Source: Polyangium sp. 15x6
GTDB lineage: Bacteria; Myxococcota_A; Polyangia; Polyangiales; Polyangiaceae
Assembly: GCF_029960785.1 (NCBI RefSeq)
Contig: NZ_JASBQE010000010.1
Span: 62,001 to 126,000, forward strand
Direction: 5' to 3'
Length of the DNA stretch: 64,000 nucleotides
Below are positions 43,001 to 50,688 of this stretch, piece after piece. The translations under genes and the position numbers were made by a program. A model generated the notes under the pieces. It made no database searches. It worked only from the letters and a program-made list of their open reading frames with translations, and was not told the DNA's origin. Each line of letters opens with the position of its first letter. The first letter of the stretch is position 1.

Positions 43001-43229
43001 GTCGAACCGCGACGGCGCCGACCCCAAGAAGGCGACGTTCGAGTTCGATGCGCCGCTGCGCCCGGGCGTGAACGTCATCACGGTCGTGGCGCGCGAGAAC
43101 CCGGACACGACGACGCGCCGCACGCTCGTCGTTCGCAAGGACGGGACGGACGGCGCGATCCTGAAGACGCCGAAGACGGACGATCCGGTCGCCGAGTGGC
43201 TCGGCGAGGCGGCGCTCCCCGAGGATTGA
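40080..43229 (+). CDS. S41-family carboxy-terminal processing protease with long C-terminal extension
   Basis: 1049 residues, anchored in the inner membrane by a helix at about 10-28 and otherwise periplasmic. A PDZ domain (about 180-265, GGLGIVISI, TPAGRAGIKRHDRIVKIN) precedes the CtpA-type catalytic domain. The serine-lysine dyad is Ser390 in NSASASE and Lys415 in FGKG, 25 residues apart as in E. coli Prc. About 500 residues beyond the protease are unusual: a helical stretch, a CARDB/Ig-like region (about 610-860) with an EF-hand-like loop (SGNGDGRIQRGE), an SH3-like part and a final Ig-like part. Such enzymes trim envelope proteins at their C-termini. A TATACT box lies 11 nt before the ATG. 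Confidence 0.9.
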   Translation: MKILERLGKIGIAFASFAIAAFFAVQFGAGGLWRGFEPALAVTGSGPTAKAPYDLTRLEAVNETLKLIRDKYVEPGRVKPKEMLLSALNYVQRDVAQVIVVNDDPNEVTVRVETAEKKFRIDNVQGPWDVSARLREVFAFLQKNLRGTEVDLREVEYAACNGMLHTLDPHSVFLSPEAYKEMNLSTSGHFGGLGIVISIRDQVLTVINPMPDTPAGRAGIKRHDRIVKINNESTLNMPLDDAVRRLRGDPGTKVTVWVTRDGEQGWQTPKPYELVREVIKVRSVESRPLETSGIGYVRIKNFQATTSTELDLALDDLRNKGSLKGLVLDLRGNPGGLLDQATRVADKFLADGVIVSTVGASEGRDEKKAKSPGTEPAYPIAVLVNGNSASASEIVAGALKNHDRAVIVGSTTFGKGSVQLVFPDVTPEKAALKLTIAQYLTPGDVSIQGVGVTPDIELDPMTVDELEMDLTIQKDGLRERDLSAHLTNGKALAGSKPREVVRYQLTSAEREEMRERGGETDDDFRVDFPIRFARDLAQRMPPGVARNAQIDAARDHIEKARKDELDKVAAELSKLGYDWSDAPEGAQGPAKSDLEVKIETDRANNEVTAGEPMSLSVTVKNNGKQPIYRLRASTESDSGYLDGKELVFGKIAPGQSKTAKAPLGWCDVEGRKIGTTKPRLANQKRVCKIPMDALSRSDGVKVKFEAAGGFEPPTAEVRPTIRALERPLFQYAYQIVDDRSGNGDGRIQRGEGVSMYLTVKNVGKGRSFETQANIANLSGEGLLLRAGRFDISNMNPGDVRKVVFTFDVQPELQDNEATLSLSVGDRDLREVATEKVKIPVGNPMTIPKASGTAKAGPQGATLFATADPNGLVFGKLRPGETMAITGKAGDIYKVDLGSSRFAFVSVGETTPGSGAPSVTPSFEDVYSKAPPTLDVSVAAMATRDDKVKITGAASDAERLLDLYVFVGSRKLYYKSNRDGADPKKATFEFDAPLRPGVNVITVVARENPDTTTRRTLVVRKDGTDGAILKTPKTDDPVAEWLGEAALPED

Positions 43230-43255
43230 CCCCCGAGAATCACCCCGAGTACGTT
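43226..43255 (+). promoter_or_regulatory. promoter before the TerB-like gene, probably leaderless
   Basis: TTGACC (43226-43231), 18-nt spacer, TACGTT (43250-43255), then 8 nt to the GTG start. The -35 box overlaps the stop codon of the S41 protease gene. No Shine-Dalgarno sequence is visible. Confidence 0.45.
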
Positions 43256-43263
43256 GGTCTGTC

Positions 43264-43752
43264 GTGGGACTCCTAGCCTGGCTCGGCCTCAAGCGAGGGG
43301 ACACGTATCCGAACGTGGATGCGTTGCTCGCGGAGCTACGCCGCGCCCTGCCTGACGACGAGGCCGTCGTCCTTCGTTACATCGCTGCGGTGGTCGTCCT
43401 GCTCGGCAAGGTCGCGGGCGTGGACGGCCGCCTCACCGAGGGGGAAGAGCAGACGCTCCGCAGCTTGCTCGCGCACATCGAGGGCTTGTCCCCCGAGGCG
43501 ATCGAGGCCGTCACGCACGCCTTGAAGGGCAAGCTGCCGGAGCTCCGCGACGAGGAGCTCACGCTCTGCGTGCGCGAGCTCAAGAGCCTCTGCGACGGCC
43601 GCGAGCGCGTCGAGGTCATCCGGCTCCTCGCCAAGGTCGCGGTGGCGGATGGAAGGCTCTCGGAGGTGGAGCGCGCGGAGCTGCACCACGTCGCCGCGGA
43701 CCTCGGCGTGCCCGAGAGCGAGCTCGCCGCGGTCGAGGAAGAGGTCGACTAA
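43264..43752 (+). CDS. TerB-like (tellurite resistance TerB domain) protein
   Basis: 162 residues, all-helical and cytoplasmic. Two 'GVDGRLTEGE' and 'VADGRLSEVER' segments (about 57-66 and 125-135) are the duplicated, acidic, putative metal-binding motifs of the TerB/DUF533 fold. No other ter genes are near, so a tellurite role is not supported; isolated TerB proteins are usually of unknown function. The start is GTG. Convergent with a small membrane protein whose stop is 5 nt away. Confidence 0.75.
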   Translation: MGLLAWLGLKRGDTYPNVDALLAELRRALPDDEAVVLRYIAAVVVLLGKVAGVDGRLTEGEEQTLRSLLAHIEGLSPEAIEAVTHALKGKLPELRDEELTLCVRELKSLCDGRERVEVIRLLAKVAVADGRLSEVERAELHHVAADLGVPESELAAVEEEVD

Positions 43753-43757
43753 GTCCG

Positions 43758-44033
43758 CTAGCTCTTCGCGCTGCGCGCCGCGCGTTGTTTCATCGCCGTA
43801 AGGGCGACGAACAGGACGAACGTCACGGCCCCGCCGACCGCGATGAACATCCCCGCGTTGAACACGTAGTGCAGGTCGCGCGCGCCGCCGAGGCCCATCA
43901 AGAAGATGCCGAACAGCGCGAGGCCGGCGCCGATCACCGGATCGGGCCCCTCTGCTTTCCTCGTGTCGAGCGCTTCCCCGACCTCTTCCTGGTCGCCGCC
44001 GGCTCCGTGCAGCCCGTCTGCGCTCTCGTCCAT
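43758..44033 (-). CDS. small membrane protein, two helices
   Basis: 91 residues, unrecognised. An acidic N-terminus (about 1-35) precedes two hydrophobic helices (about 36-52 and 60-80) and a basic tail (KQRAARSAK) that should face the cytoplasm. AGGAAGG lies 5 nt before the chosen ATG. A GTG two codons earlier is possible. A TAGACT box (44057-44062 on the minus strand) could be its -10. Confidence 0.55.
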   Translation of the reverse strand: MDESADGLHGAGGDQEEVGEALDTRKAEGPDPVIGAGLALFGIFLMGLGGARDLHYVFNAGMFIAVGGAVTFVLFVALTAMKQRAARSAKS

Positions 44034-44116
44034 GCGCACCTTCCTTGCTCGATCCGAGTCTAGCGCAGACTCGGCCCTCGACGAAGCGCTGGCGGCGCGG
44101 GACGCGCGGACGCACG

Positions 44117-44974
44117 ATGGCCCACGTGTCTCCCGGTCCTGCCTCCTTCGGCGGACGCCTGGTCGTCTCCTTCGAGAGCCGGCGCGCGCCCGAGATGGCC
44201 TCGCTCGTCGAGCGCCACGGCGGCCTGCCCGTCCGCGCGCCTGCGCTCCGGGAGGTCGGTCTCGACGCGCCCGAGGGCGCGCTCGCGTTTGCCGAGGCCC
44301 TCGCCGCGGGCACGATCGACGTCGTCGTCCTCATGACCGGCGTCGGCACCCGCGGCCTCGTGGACGCCGTTCTGCCCGTGCTCGATCGCCCCGCGTTCGC
44401 CGCGGCGCTCGCCCGCACGACCGTCGTCGTGCGTGGCCCGAAGCCGGCCGTCGCGCTCCGTGAGCTCGGCGTCCCTGATTTCGTCACGGTCGCCGCGCCG
44501 AACAGCCACCGCGAGGTGCTCGACGTGCTCGACACACGAGGCCCGCTCGTGGGCAAGCGCGTCGCCGTGCAGGAGTACGGCGTTCCGAACGCCGCGCTCC
44601 ACGAGGGCATTTTCGCGCGCGGAGCCGAGGTCCTGCCCGTCTCCGTGTATCGTTACGCCTTGCCCGAGGACACGGCGCCGCTCCGCAGCGCGCTCCACAG
44701 GCTCGCGGCCGGCGAGATCCCGATCGCCCTCTTCACGAGCCGCGCGCAGGTCGAGCATGCGCTCCTCGTCGCGGCCGAGGAGGGGATCGACGGCCCTGTT
44801 CGCGCGGCGCTCGCTCGCGGCCTCCTTGGATCGATCGGCCCTGTCTGCTCGGAGGCGCTCCGGCAGGAAGGGCTTTGCCCCGACGTCGAGCCGGAGCATT
44901 CCAAGATGGGCCACCTCGTCAAGGAGGCGGCAACCCGCGCGGACGAGATCCTTACGCGAAAAGGCCGCCCGTGA
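44117..44974 (+). CDS. hemD: uroporphyrinogen-III synthase
   Basis: 285 residues. HemD closes and inverts ring D of hydroxymethylbilane, making the common precursor of haem and sirohaem. The family is poorly conserved, but the N-terminal VVSFESRRAPEMASLVERHGG, the central VVLMTGVGTRGLV, and the C-terminal FTSRAQVEHALLVA and IGPVCSEALRQEGL fit its bilobed fold. hemC and hemB are not adjacent. I start at MAHVSPG; the frame is open 24 codons further but that part looks non-coding. It ends 21 nt from a convergent lipoprotein gene. A HemJ-like gene lies 8.8 kb downstream. Confidence 0.85.
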   Translation: MAHVSPGPASFGGRLVVSFESRRAPEMASLVERHGGLPVRAPALREVGLDAPEGALAFAEALAAGTIDVVVLMTGVGTRGLVDAVLPVLDRPAFAAALARTTVVVRGPKPAVALRELGVPDFVTVAAPNSHREVLDVLDTRGPLVGKRVAVQEYGVPNAALHEGIFARGAEVLPVSVYRYALPEDTAPLRSALHRLAAGEIPIALFTSRAQVEHALLVAAEEGIDGPVRAALARGLLGSIGPVCSEALRQEGLCPDVEPEHSKMGHLVKEAATRADEILTRKGRP

Positions 44975-44995
44975 CGCCGGGCGTGGCCATTTCGA

Positions 44996-45757
44996 TCACT
45001 CGTAATCTTCGTAATCGCTGCGGGCGACCTGGGGCTCCTTGCCCGTCTTCGTCTCGACCACGTGGCCGACGTTCACGACCTCGGCGCGATAAATGACCGA
45101 GCCGTCATCGGCCGTGATCTCGCCCGAGAGATCACCCCAGGAGAATTTGTCGCTGACCACCGTGGTGAGCGTGGCCTTCTTTTCGCCGATCTTCACGCGG
45201 AAGCTCGTGCGCTTCGCGGGCAAGAGGTCGTTGCCCATCACGGCGACCACGTGCTCCGAGCCGAGGGCCGCCTCGTTCTCGTCGGCGACGACCATCGTCT
45301 TCGCCATCAGCGCCTCGTATTCGTCGACGCCGGCCGGCACGAGCTTTCCTTTTTCGATGCGCTGCACGCCGAGCACCTCGCCGCGCGTCTCGGACGCATC
45401 GCTCAGGCGCACGCGCAGCTCGGTCGCCACCTTGCCCTCCTCGAGGATGAAGTCGATCACGAGTGCATTCTTCTCGCGGGCGACGACGCGCTCCGTGAGC
45501 GTCACGGGCGCCTTCTGGAAGCTGCCCGAGAATCGATACACCACGTAATCGCCGACCTCGTGACGACCCTCCTCGGGCGCCTGCTCCTTGGAAGCCTCGG
45601 GCTCGGCCTTTGCGACCGTCTCTTTTTGCGCGGTGACGGCCGGAGCGGGCTTCTCCGGGGCGAGCGCTTGCGTGCGGACCGCGGCTTTGCCGCAGCCCAT
45701 GGCGAGGAGCGATACGAGGGCGGGGAGCAGGATCCGATTCATGCGCATCGGGTACAT
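44996..45757 (-). CDS. lipoprotein of unknown function
   Basis: 253 residues with a lipoprotein signal peptide ending in LLAMGC. A Lys/Glu/Pro-rich linker (about 25-60) precedes a beta-rich domain (about 65-240). The domain resembles outer-membrane or periplasmic lipoproteins of unknown function (GDYVVYRFSGSFQKAPVTLTERV; FRVKIGEKKATLTTVVSDKFSW). The start may be any of three close Met codons (45757, 45748, 45742); none has a strong ribosome site. It is divergent from the cytochrome operon; the 240-nt gap between them shows no convincing promoter. Confidence 0.65.
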   Translation of the reverse strand: MYPMRMNRILLPALVSLLAMGCGKAAVRTQALAPEKPAPAVTAQKETVAKAEPEASKEQAPEEGRHEVGDYVVYRFSGSFQKAPVTLTERVVAREKNALVIDFILEEGKVATELRVRLSDASETRGEVLGVQRIEKGKLVPAGVDEYEALMAKTMVVADENEAALGSEHVVAVMGNDLLPAKRTSFRVKIGEKKATLTTVVSDKFSWGDLSGEITADDGSVIYRAEVVNVGHVVETKTGKEPQVARSDYEDYE

Positions 45758-45997
45758 CCGCCGGGCGGATCGGGACCAGTTTTGTGCGATCCAAAAATCG
45801 GCGCGGGTTGGTCCGTTGGACCTGGTTCAACACAGATCCACCCTGGGGCATCGCTCACCCACCCCCCCGCAGTGAGGACGTCCCAAGGGCCTCGTTCGTA
45901 CGGCTCGGATGCAAACGCACAGGCAGAGCGGATGGCGCAGGGCGTGCAAGAGCATTTGGGGCTTCTCGCCGGTCTTCGACTCGGCCATTCTCGAACC

Positions 45998-47218
45998 ATG
46001 GGCATGCTTGCGAAGATGAAACCGAAACAGCAATACTTTCGAGCGATTGCCATCGGCCTCGGGGCGCTCACGGTCGCTGCTTCCGCCGCTTTTGCGGGCT
46101 GTGTCGAGGCGCCTTCGGGCCTCGCGCCCGGCCCCACCGGCGGCGGCGGCACGGAGGATGCCGGTTCCGGGGGTGGGGGACCCGTCATCATCAACGGGCG
46201 GGAGCTCTTCGAGTCCATGGAGGCGGACCTGATGAGCGCATGTGGCCTCTGCCACGACGTCGCCGGGCTCGCGGACACGCCCTTCCTCGCCGGCCCGGAT
46301 CGTTATCAATCCTTCGCGAGCTGGCCGGGCGTCGTGGCCACGGATGCCGAGCACAGCCTCTTGCTCACGTATGCAATGACGGGCAAGGGGCACAGCGGGA
46401 CGAACCTCGATTCGCCGGCGCTCAAGGACACGCTCTTGCCGAAGGTCAAGGCGTGGCTCGCGCAGGAGGCGAAGAACTTCACCCAGCCGCCGCCGGCGGC
46501 GGGCCCGCACATCGATCCGTTCGTGCCCATCATGGGCTTCAATGCGATCTACCTCGGCGCGCTCGGGCCCGAGTTCGAGGGAATGGCCGTCACGTTCCAG
46601 GCCGACCTGCTCGCCGAGACCACGCTCGAGCTCACGAACATCGAATTGCACCCGACCTCGAAGACGGGCGTGAAGATCGTCCACCCGCTCTGGGTCGTGC
46701 ACCCGCTCGGCAAGGACCCGAATCCGGATCCGGTCGACAGCTTCTCGAACGTGGACACGATTTACCAGGCCGGCGAATCCGGCCCGCTCGGCCCCGGCAC
46801 GCTCATTCTCGTGAATTATTCGAAGGACGCGAAGGTCTCGCTCGCGTTCGAGCTCATCCAGAAGTACGAGCCGGCGTCGCCGGACGCGGGCGACGGCGGG
46901 CCCACGGGCGGATGCAAGGACGTCGCCTCGTTCGACGCCAATGCGAAGCAGCAGTTCGGGAGCTGCCTGAATTGCCACGGCGGCGGCAATGGCCAGGCCG
47001 TCGCGGCGGTCGACATGACGGGGCTCAATAACGACTCGGCGAAGGCCTGCGGGCAGATCAGAAACCGCGTCAACCCGAACGACCCGGCCTCGAGCCAAAT
47101 CTTCATCACCACGAATCCCGGCGGAAATGCCGCGCATCCGTTCAAGTTCGGCGGGCAGAGCGGCGCGTTCAACAACTTCCGCGACAGCGTATCCATTTGG
47201 ATCGCGGCGGAGAAATGA
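45998..47218 (+). CDS. dihaem cytochrome c-type lipoprotein
   Basis: 406 residues. A lipoprotein signal (AFAGC, Cys35) is followed by a Gly-rich linker, then two c-type haem sites: CGLCH (82-86) near the N-terminus and CLNCH (323-327) near the C-terminus. Between them lies a beta-rich domain of about 170 residues of the kind found in copper or electron-transfer proteins of myxobacteria; no specific family was recognised. It should sit in the periplasm as an electron carrier. It opens a four-gene operon whose next gene starts shortly after. Two further Met codons nearby (46004, 46016) are possible starts. Confidence 0.72.
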   Translation: MGMLAKMKPKQQYFRAIAIGLGALTVAASAAFAGCVEAPSGLAPGPTGGGGTEDAGSGGGGPVIINGRELFESMEADLMSACGLCHDVAGLADTPFLAGPDRYQSFASWPGVVATDAEHSLLLTYAMTGKGHSGTNLDSPALKDTLLPKVKAWLAQEAKNFTQPPPAAGPHIDPFVPIMGFNAIYLGALGPEFEGMAVTFQADLLAETTLELTNIELHPTSKTGVKIVHPLWVVHPLGKDPNPDPVDSFSNVDTIYQAGESGPLGPGTLILVNYSKDAKVSLAFELIQKYEPASPDAGDGGPTGGCKDVASFDANAKQQFGSCLNCHGGGNGQAVAAVDMTGLNNDSAKACGQIRNRVNPNDPASSQIFITTNPGGNAAHPFKFGGQSGAFNNFRDSVSIWIAAEK

Positions 47219-47241
47219 AGAGGACGAAAGGTAGGCGGCCC

Positions 47242-48453
47242 ATGAAGCGGACCAGAATGCTCACCTTGCTCGCCGCGCTCGCGGCGGGCGCGTGCTCGAG
47301 CTCGGGGCCCAGTAGCCTCGAGCCGCCGACGGGAGGCAATACGACCACCGGCGGGAACAACAACACGACCGGCGGCGAAAACACGACCAGCGGCGATCCC
47401 GAGGCGCCCCCGATCCCGGACAAGACCGTGCTCGACGACCGGGTGACGAGCTACACGGAGGCCCTGCGCACGGCGTCGCTGAAGCTCGTGCGAAACCTCC
47501 CGACGCTCCAGCAGATCAAGAACGTCGAGACCGCGACCGATCAGCGCGCCGCGTACGAGGCCGAGATCGACGCGATGCTCGCCGATCAGCGCTTCACCGC
47601 GCGCATGATCAAATGGTGGCGCGATACCATGCGCCAGGGCGGCGGCGCGCAGGACAACAAGCCGAGCCGCGACACCGCGCCCGTCTTCGCGACGCGCGTG
47701 ATGATCGAGGACAAGCCCTACACCGACCTCTTCACGGCCACCACGAACACCTGCCCGACGTACGACGGCGCGACGAACACGTTCAACGACGGCAATTGCG
47801 ACAACGGCGTCCCCACGCACGCCGGCGTGCTCACGAATCCCGGCGTCATGATGCAGTTCTACGGCAACATGGCGTTCCGGCGCGTGCGCTGGGTGCAGGA
47901 GATCTTCGTCTGCACGAAGTTCCCCGCGGAATACGCGGCCGAGCCGAAGCAGGTGAACGGCGCCGATTACACGGGCCCCTGGAACTTCGAATCGGTGGCG
48001 ACGGCCCCGATCGATTTCCAGGACACGTCGTCGGTCGTCTGCGCGAACTGCCACGTGACGATCAACCGCATCGCGCCGCTCTTCGCGAACTTCAACATGA
48101 ACGGGCAATGGGCGAACGACAGCCAGGTCGAGACCCCGACCGTGCCCGATCCGCAAAAGACGGTGCTCTCCCACTGGCTCAAGGACGGCGAGGGCACGGC
48201 GTGGCGCTTCGGCGAGCCCGTCGCGGACCTGCCGGCGCTCGGCCAGGCCATGGCGGCGGACAAGGACGTCCACGATTGCGCCGTGGCGCGCATGTACAAC
48301 TTCGCGATGTCGAAGGAAGACATCGTCTCGGACCTCGCGACGGTGCCGCCCGAGGTGCTCAAGCCCTACGTCGAGGATTTCCTCGCGAATGGCATGAACC
48401 TGAAGAAGACGCTGCGCACGATCCTGCTCAGCGACGACTTCACCAAGTTCTAG
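47242..48453 (+). CDS. haem-motif lipoprotein, DUF1592/DUF1588-like
   Basis: 403 residues. Lipobox AAGAC (Cys18), then a Thr/Gly/Asn-rich linker (about 20-55). The body resembles the DUF1592/1588/1585 group of large cytochrome-associated proteins: NRIAPLFANFNMNGQW follows a CANCH haem motif (267-271). The C-terminal LLSDDFTKF is typical of that group's end. Whether haem is bound is unproven, although the motif is complete. An upstream ATG at 47215 overlaps the previous stop as ATGA and is an alternative start. Likely partner of the dihaem cytochrome and the Tat protein in the same operon. Confidence 0.65.
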   Translation: MKRTRMLTLLAALAAGACSSSGPSSLEPPTGGNTTTGGNNNTTGGENTTSGDPEAPPIPDKTVLDDRVTSYTEALRTASLKLVRNLPTLQQIKNVETATDQRAAYEAEIDAMLADQRFTARMIKWWRDTMRQGGGAQDNKPSRDTAPVFATRVMIEDKPYTDLFTATTNTCPTYDGATNTFNDGNCDNGVPTHAGVLTNPGVMMQFYGNMAFRRVRWVQEIFVCTKFPAEYAAEPKQVNGADYTGPWNFESVATAPIDFQDTSSVVCANCHVTINRIAPLFANFNMNGQWANDSQVETPTVPDPQKTVLSHWLKDGEGTAWRFGEPVADLPALGQAMAADKDVHDCAVARMYNFAMSKEDIVSDLATVPPEVLKPYVEDFLANGMNLKKTLRTILLSDDFTKF

Positions 48454-48481
48454 GCGCATGCGGAAAGAAAGGAGAGAGACC

Positions 48482-49228
48482 ATGAATCGCATCATCTCGA
48501 CGTTCCTCCGCGGCGCACCCCTTGCCCTCGCCGCGGGCCTCTTCGCAACGGCCTGCGTGCAGGAGCCGCCGTCCGGAAACCTCTCGCGACCGGACCCGGT
48601 GATCGACGATCCGACGACGGACTTCGAAAACCAGCCGGGCGTCTTCGCGGGCGACGAGGACAATACGCACAGCCACATGGGCGACCTCGGTGAGGGCGTG
48701 TTCAAGGATCCATTCGAGGTCCTCGCGCAGCGCCAGGAAGAGGGCCCGCCCGAGGTGCGCACGCGCCTGCATTCGTGCCAGAAGCTGCAAAACAATGCGC
48801 TCCAGAACGTGCTCACCTCGCTCGGCGTCAACATCGACGCGACAGCGCAGGTGCCCACCGCAGGCCAGCTCTTCAAGGGCGGCGGCGGCGCGCTCGGCGC
48901 GGCGAGCTACGACGCGCGCGTCGGCGAGGCGGTCGTGTGGAGCGCGGCCGGCGCGGCCAAGCTCTTCGACATCTTCGTGCAAGCGGCGCCCGAGATCATC
49001 GCGAACCTGCCGAACGTCGACCAATGCAAGGTCGACGGCGTCGGGGTCGAGATGTTCGACGCGAACAACCAGTGCAATCGGGACGCCATCGCCTGCATCA
49101 CGGGTCGCCCCGCGACCGACTCGCACGTCGCGATCTGCAACAAGGTCGTGACGAGCGCCTCCGATGTGGAAAAAGGCAAGCGCATCGCGGTCGGTACGAT
49201 GATGGCCGCGGCCCATTCGTGCGAGTGA
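48482..49228 (+). CDS. lipoprotein of unknown function in the haem/Tat operon
   Basis: 248 residues. Lipobox FATAC (Cys25). The mature part has several isolated cysteines (HSCQKLQ, DQCKVDG, NQCNRDAIACITG, AICNKVV) that could form disulfides, but no CxxCH. A helical N-terminal part is followed by a Gly-rich stretch (FKGGGGALGAAS). No family recognised. A good ribosome site (AAAGGAGAGAG) precedes the ATG. It lies between the DUF1592-like gene and the Tat-signal gene and should share their pathway. Confidence 0.65.
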   Translation: MNRIISTFLRGAPLALAAGLFATACVQEPPSGNLSRPDPVIDDPTTDFENQPGVFAGDEDNTHSHMGDLGEGVFKDPFEVLAQRQEEGPPEVRTRLHSCQKLQNNALQNVLTSLGVNIDATAQVPTAGQLFKGGGGALGAASYDARVGEAVVWSAAGAAKLFDIFVQAAPEIIANLPNVDQCKVDGVGVEMFDANNQCNRDAIACITGRPATDSHVAICNKVVTSASDVEKGKRIAVGTMMAAAHSCE

Positions 49229-49239
49229 CGGAGGAGACC

Positions 49240-50622
49240 ATGGTCGACGAGAAGCTCAAGTACCTCCAAGGCAATGCCCGGCGCAATTTCCTGCGCTGGA
49301 CCACCGCAATGGGCGCCGTCCTCGCCCTCGATCGCGCGAAGGTGCTCGACGTCATCGCGGACTCGGCCGGCACGGCCATGGCCGACGACGCGTGCGCCGC
49401 GACGAACCGCTCGGTCCACCTCGTGGCCGGCGACGGCGGATTCGCGTGGTTCCAGCTCCTCTGGCCCCACACGCAGATCGCCAAGGCGAACAACGACAAC
49501 TTCGCGTTCCACGCGTTCGGCCAGACCGAAGACGCGAAGGACACGGACAAACCGTTCGTCTACGCGCCCGAGAGCCCCTGGAAGGCGCGTGACAAGCGCT
49601 TCCGCATCTCGGCGTTCATGGCCGGGACGAACCAGACGCACACGCCGACGCCCGGCTCCGCCGCGACGCTCGGCAATGGCGTCAGCATGCTCGCGACGGC
49701 GGCCGCCATTCAAAGGCAAACCCCGTCGCTCCTGCCGGTCATCGCGATCAACCCCTTGAACTTCGGCGCCGCCCCGGGCGCGCCGCAGGTCGCGACGGTG
49801 AACAACGCGGGCGGCATGGTCGATCTCTTCGACAGCGCGGCGTCCCGCGTGACGCTCGCCGTCGAGGAGGACGCGGCGCTGTTCGAGGCCTATTACAAGG
49901 CCTTCGTCGGCCTCAATGCGGCGGCCGGCCGCCCGACCTGGTCGCGCCAGCTCCGCGTGGGCAAGACGAGCGCCAACTTCCTCGGGAAAAACCTCTCCGC
50001 GCAGCTCGCGCCGACGGCCGACGACCTCACCCGCTACAACATCGGGCAAGGCACGCCGAACCGCCTCGCCGAGATTGGCCGCGCCTTCATCACGACGGCG
50101 CGCGCCTTCAAGCTCGGCCTGACGCAGAGCGTGATGATGCCGGCGATGCGCGACGATCCGCACGGGGCGTTCAACGACATGAACAACCTGCGCAATACGG
50201 TCGGTCAGCTCGGCAAGATGTTCGACGAGTTCGTGAACGACCTCGCGGCCATTCCCGACCCGGTCTGCACGTCGCGCACCCTCGCCGACAACATCGTCAT
50301 GACGGTGCACGGCGACACGCCGAAGAACCCGCGCGACCGCGGCGGCTGGCCGGACGGGACGCCGAACAACTCGAACTGGCTCTACGTGATGGGCAATGGC
50401 TACACGAAGACGGGCTGGTTCGGCGGCGTGCGCGCCGACGGCAGCACGGACGGGTTCGATCCCACGACGGGCGAGAACGTGCCGGGCCAGCAGAGCAATG
50501 CGACGAGCGCGGCGGCGGGCGCGGCCGTGGCCTTCGCGGTGGCCAAGGGCGACATGCGCCGGGTGCAGGACTTCTACACCGGTCCGAGCATCAAGGGCAT
50601 CGTGAACGAAAACCCGGTTTGA
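49240..50622 (+). CDS. Tat-signal protein, DUF1501-like (tentative)
   Basis: 460 residues. The N-terminus has a twin-arginine motif, ARRNFLRWTTAMGAVLAL (Arg14, Arg15), as in many folded periplasmic proteins, so it is likely Tat-exported. The body (VHLVAGDGGFAWFQLLWPHTQ; IVMTVHGDTPKNPRDRGGWPDGTPNNSNW) resembles DUF1501 sulfatase-like proteins, in which the HGDTxxN-type block lies near the C-terminus; the match is partial. GGAGGAG precedes the ATG by 4-5 nt. It ends the four-gene operon and is followed by a strong terminator. tatA is about 9.5 kb away. Confidence 0.62.
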   Translation: MVDEKLKYLQGNARRNFLRWTTAMGAVLALDRAKVLDVIADSAGTAMADDACAATNRSVHLVAGDGGFAWFQLLWPHTQIAKANNDNFAFHAFGQTEDAKDTDKPFVYAPESPWKARDKRFRISAFMAGTNQTHTPTPGSAATLGNGVSMLATAAAIQRQTPSLLPVIAINPLNFGAAPGAPQVATVNNAGGMVDLFDSAASRVTLAVEEDAALFEAYYKAFVGLNAAAGRPTWSRQLRVGKTSANFLGKNLSAQLAPTADDLTRYNIGQGTPNRLAEIGRAFITTARAFKLGLTQSVMMPAMRDDPHGAFNDMNNLRNTVGQLGKMFDEFVNDLAAIPDPVCTSRTLADNIVMTVHGDTPKNPRDRGGWPDGTPNNSNWLYVMGNGYTKTGWFGGVRADGSTDGFDPTTGENVPGQQSNATSAAAGAAVAFAVAKGDMRRVQDFYTGPSIKGIVNENPV

Positions 50623-50634
50623 CGGGTTGAAACG

Positions 50635-50670
50635 AAAAGGGGCTCCCGGAACGACCCGGGGGCCCCTTTT
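50635..50670. terminator. bidirectional intrinsic terminator
   Basis: A stem of about 15 bp (50635-50649 with 50656-50670, one G-T pair) is flanked by A and T runs on either side. It ends the haem/Tat operon on the plus strand and the convergent TPR gene on the minus strand. Confidence 0.9.
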
Positions 50671-50688
50671 TCATTTCGTTCGGCGCCT

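Noticed and set aside
40062-43304. About 1080-codon open frame on the minus strand opposite the S41 protease
   Set aside because: It overlaps a gene with clear catalytic motifs and has biased, repetitive Arg/Leu/Asp composition; an antisense shadow.
43264-43752. Tellurite resistance locus
   Set aside because: Only one TerB-like gene is present, with no other ter genes, so a tellurite role is not supported.
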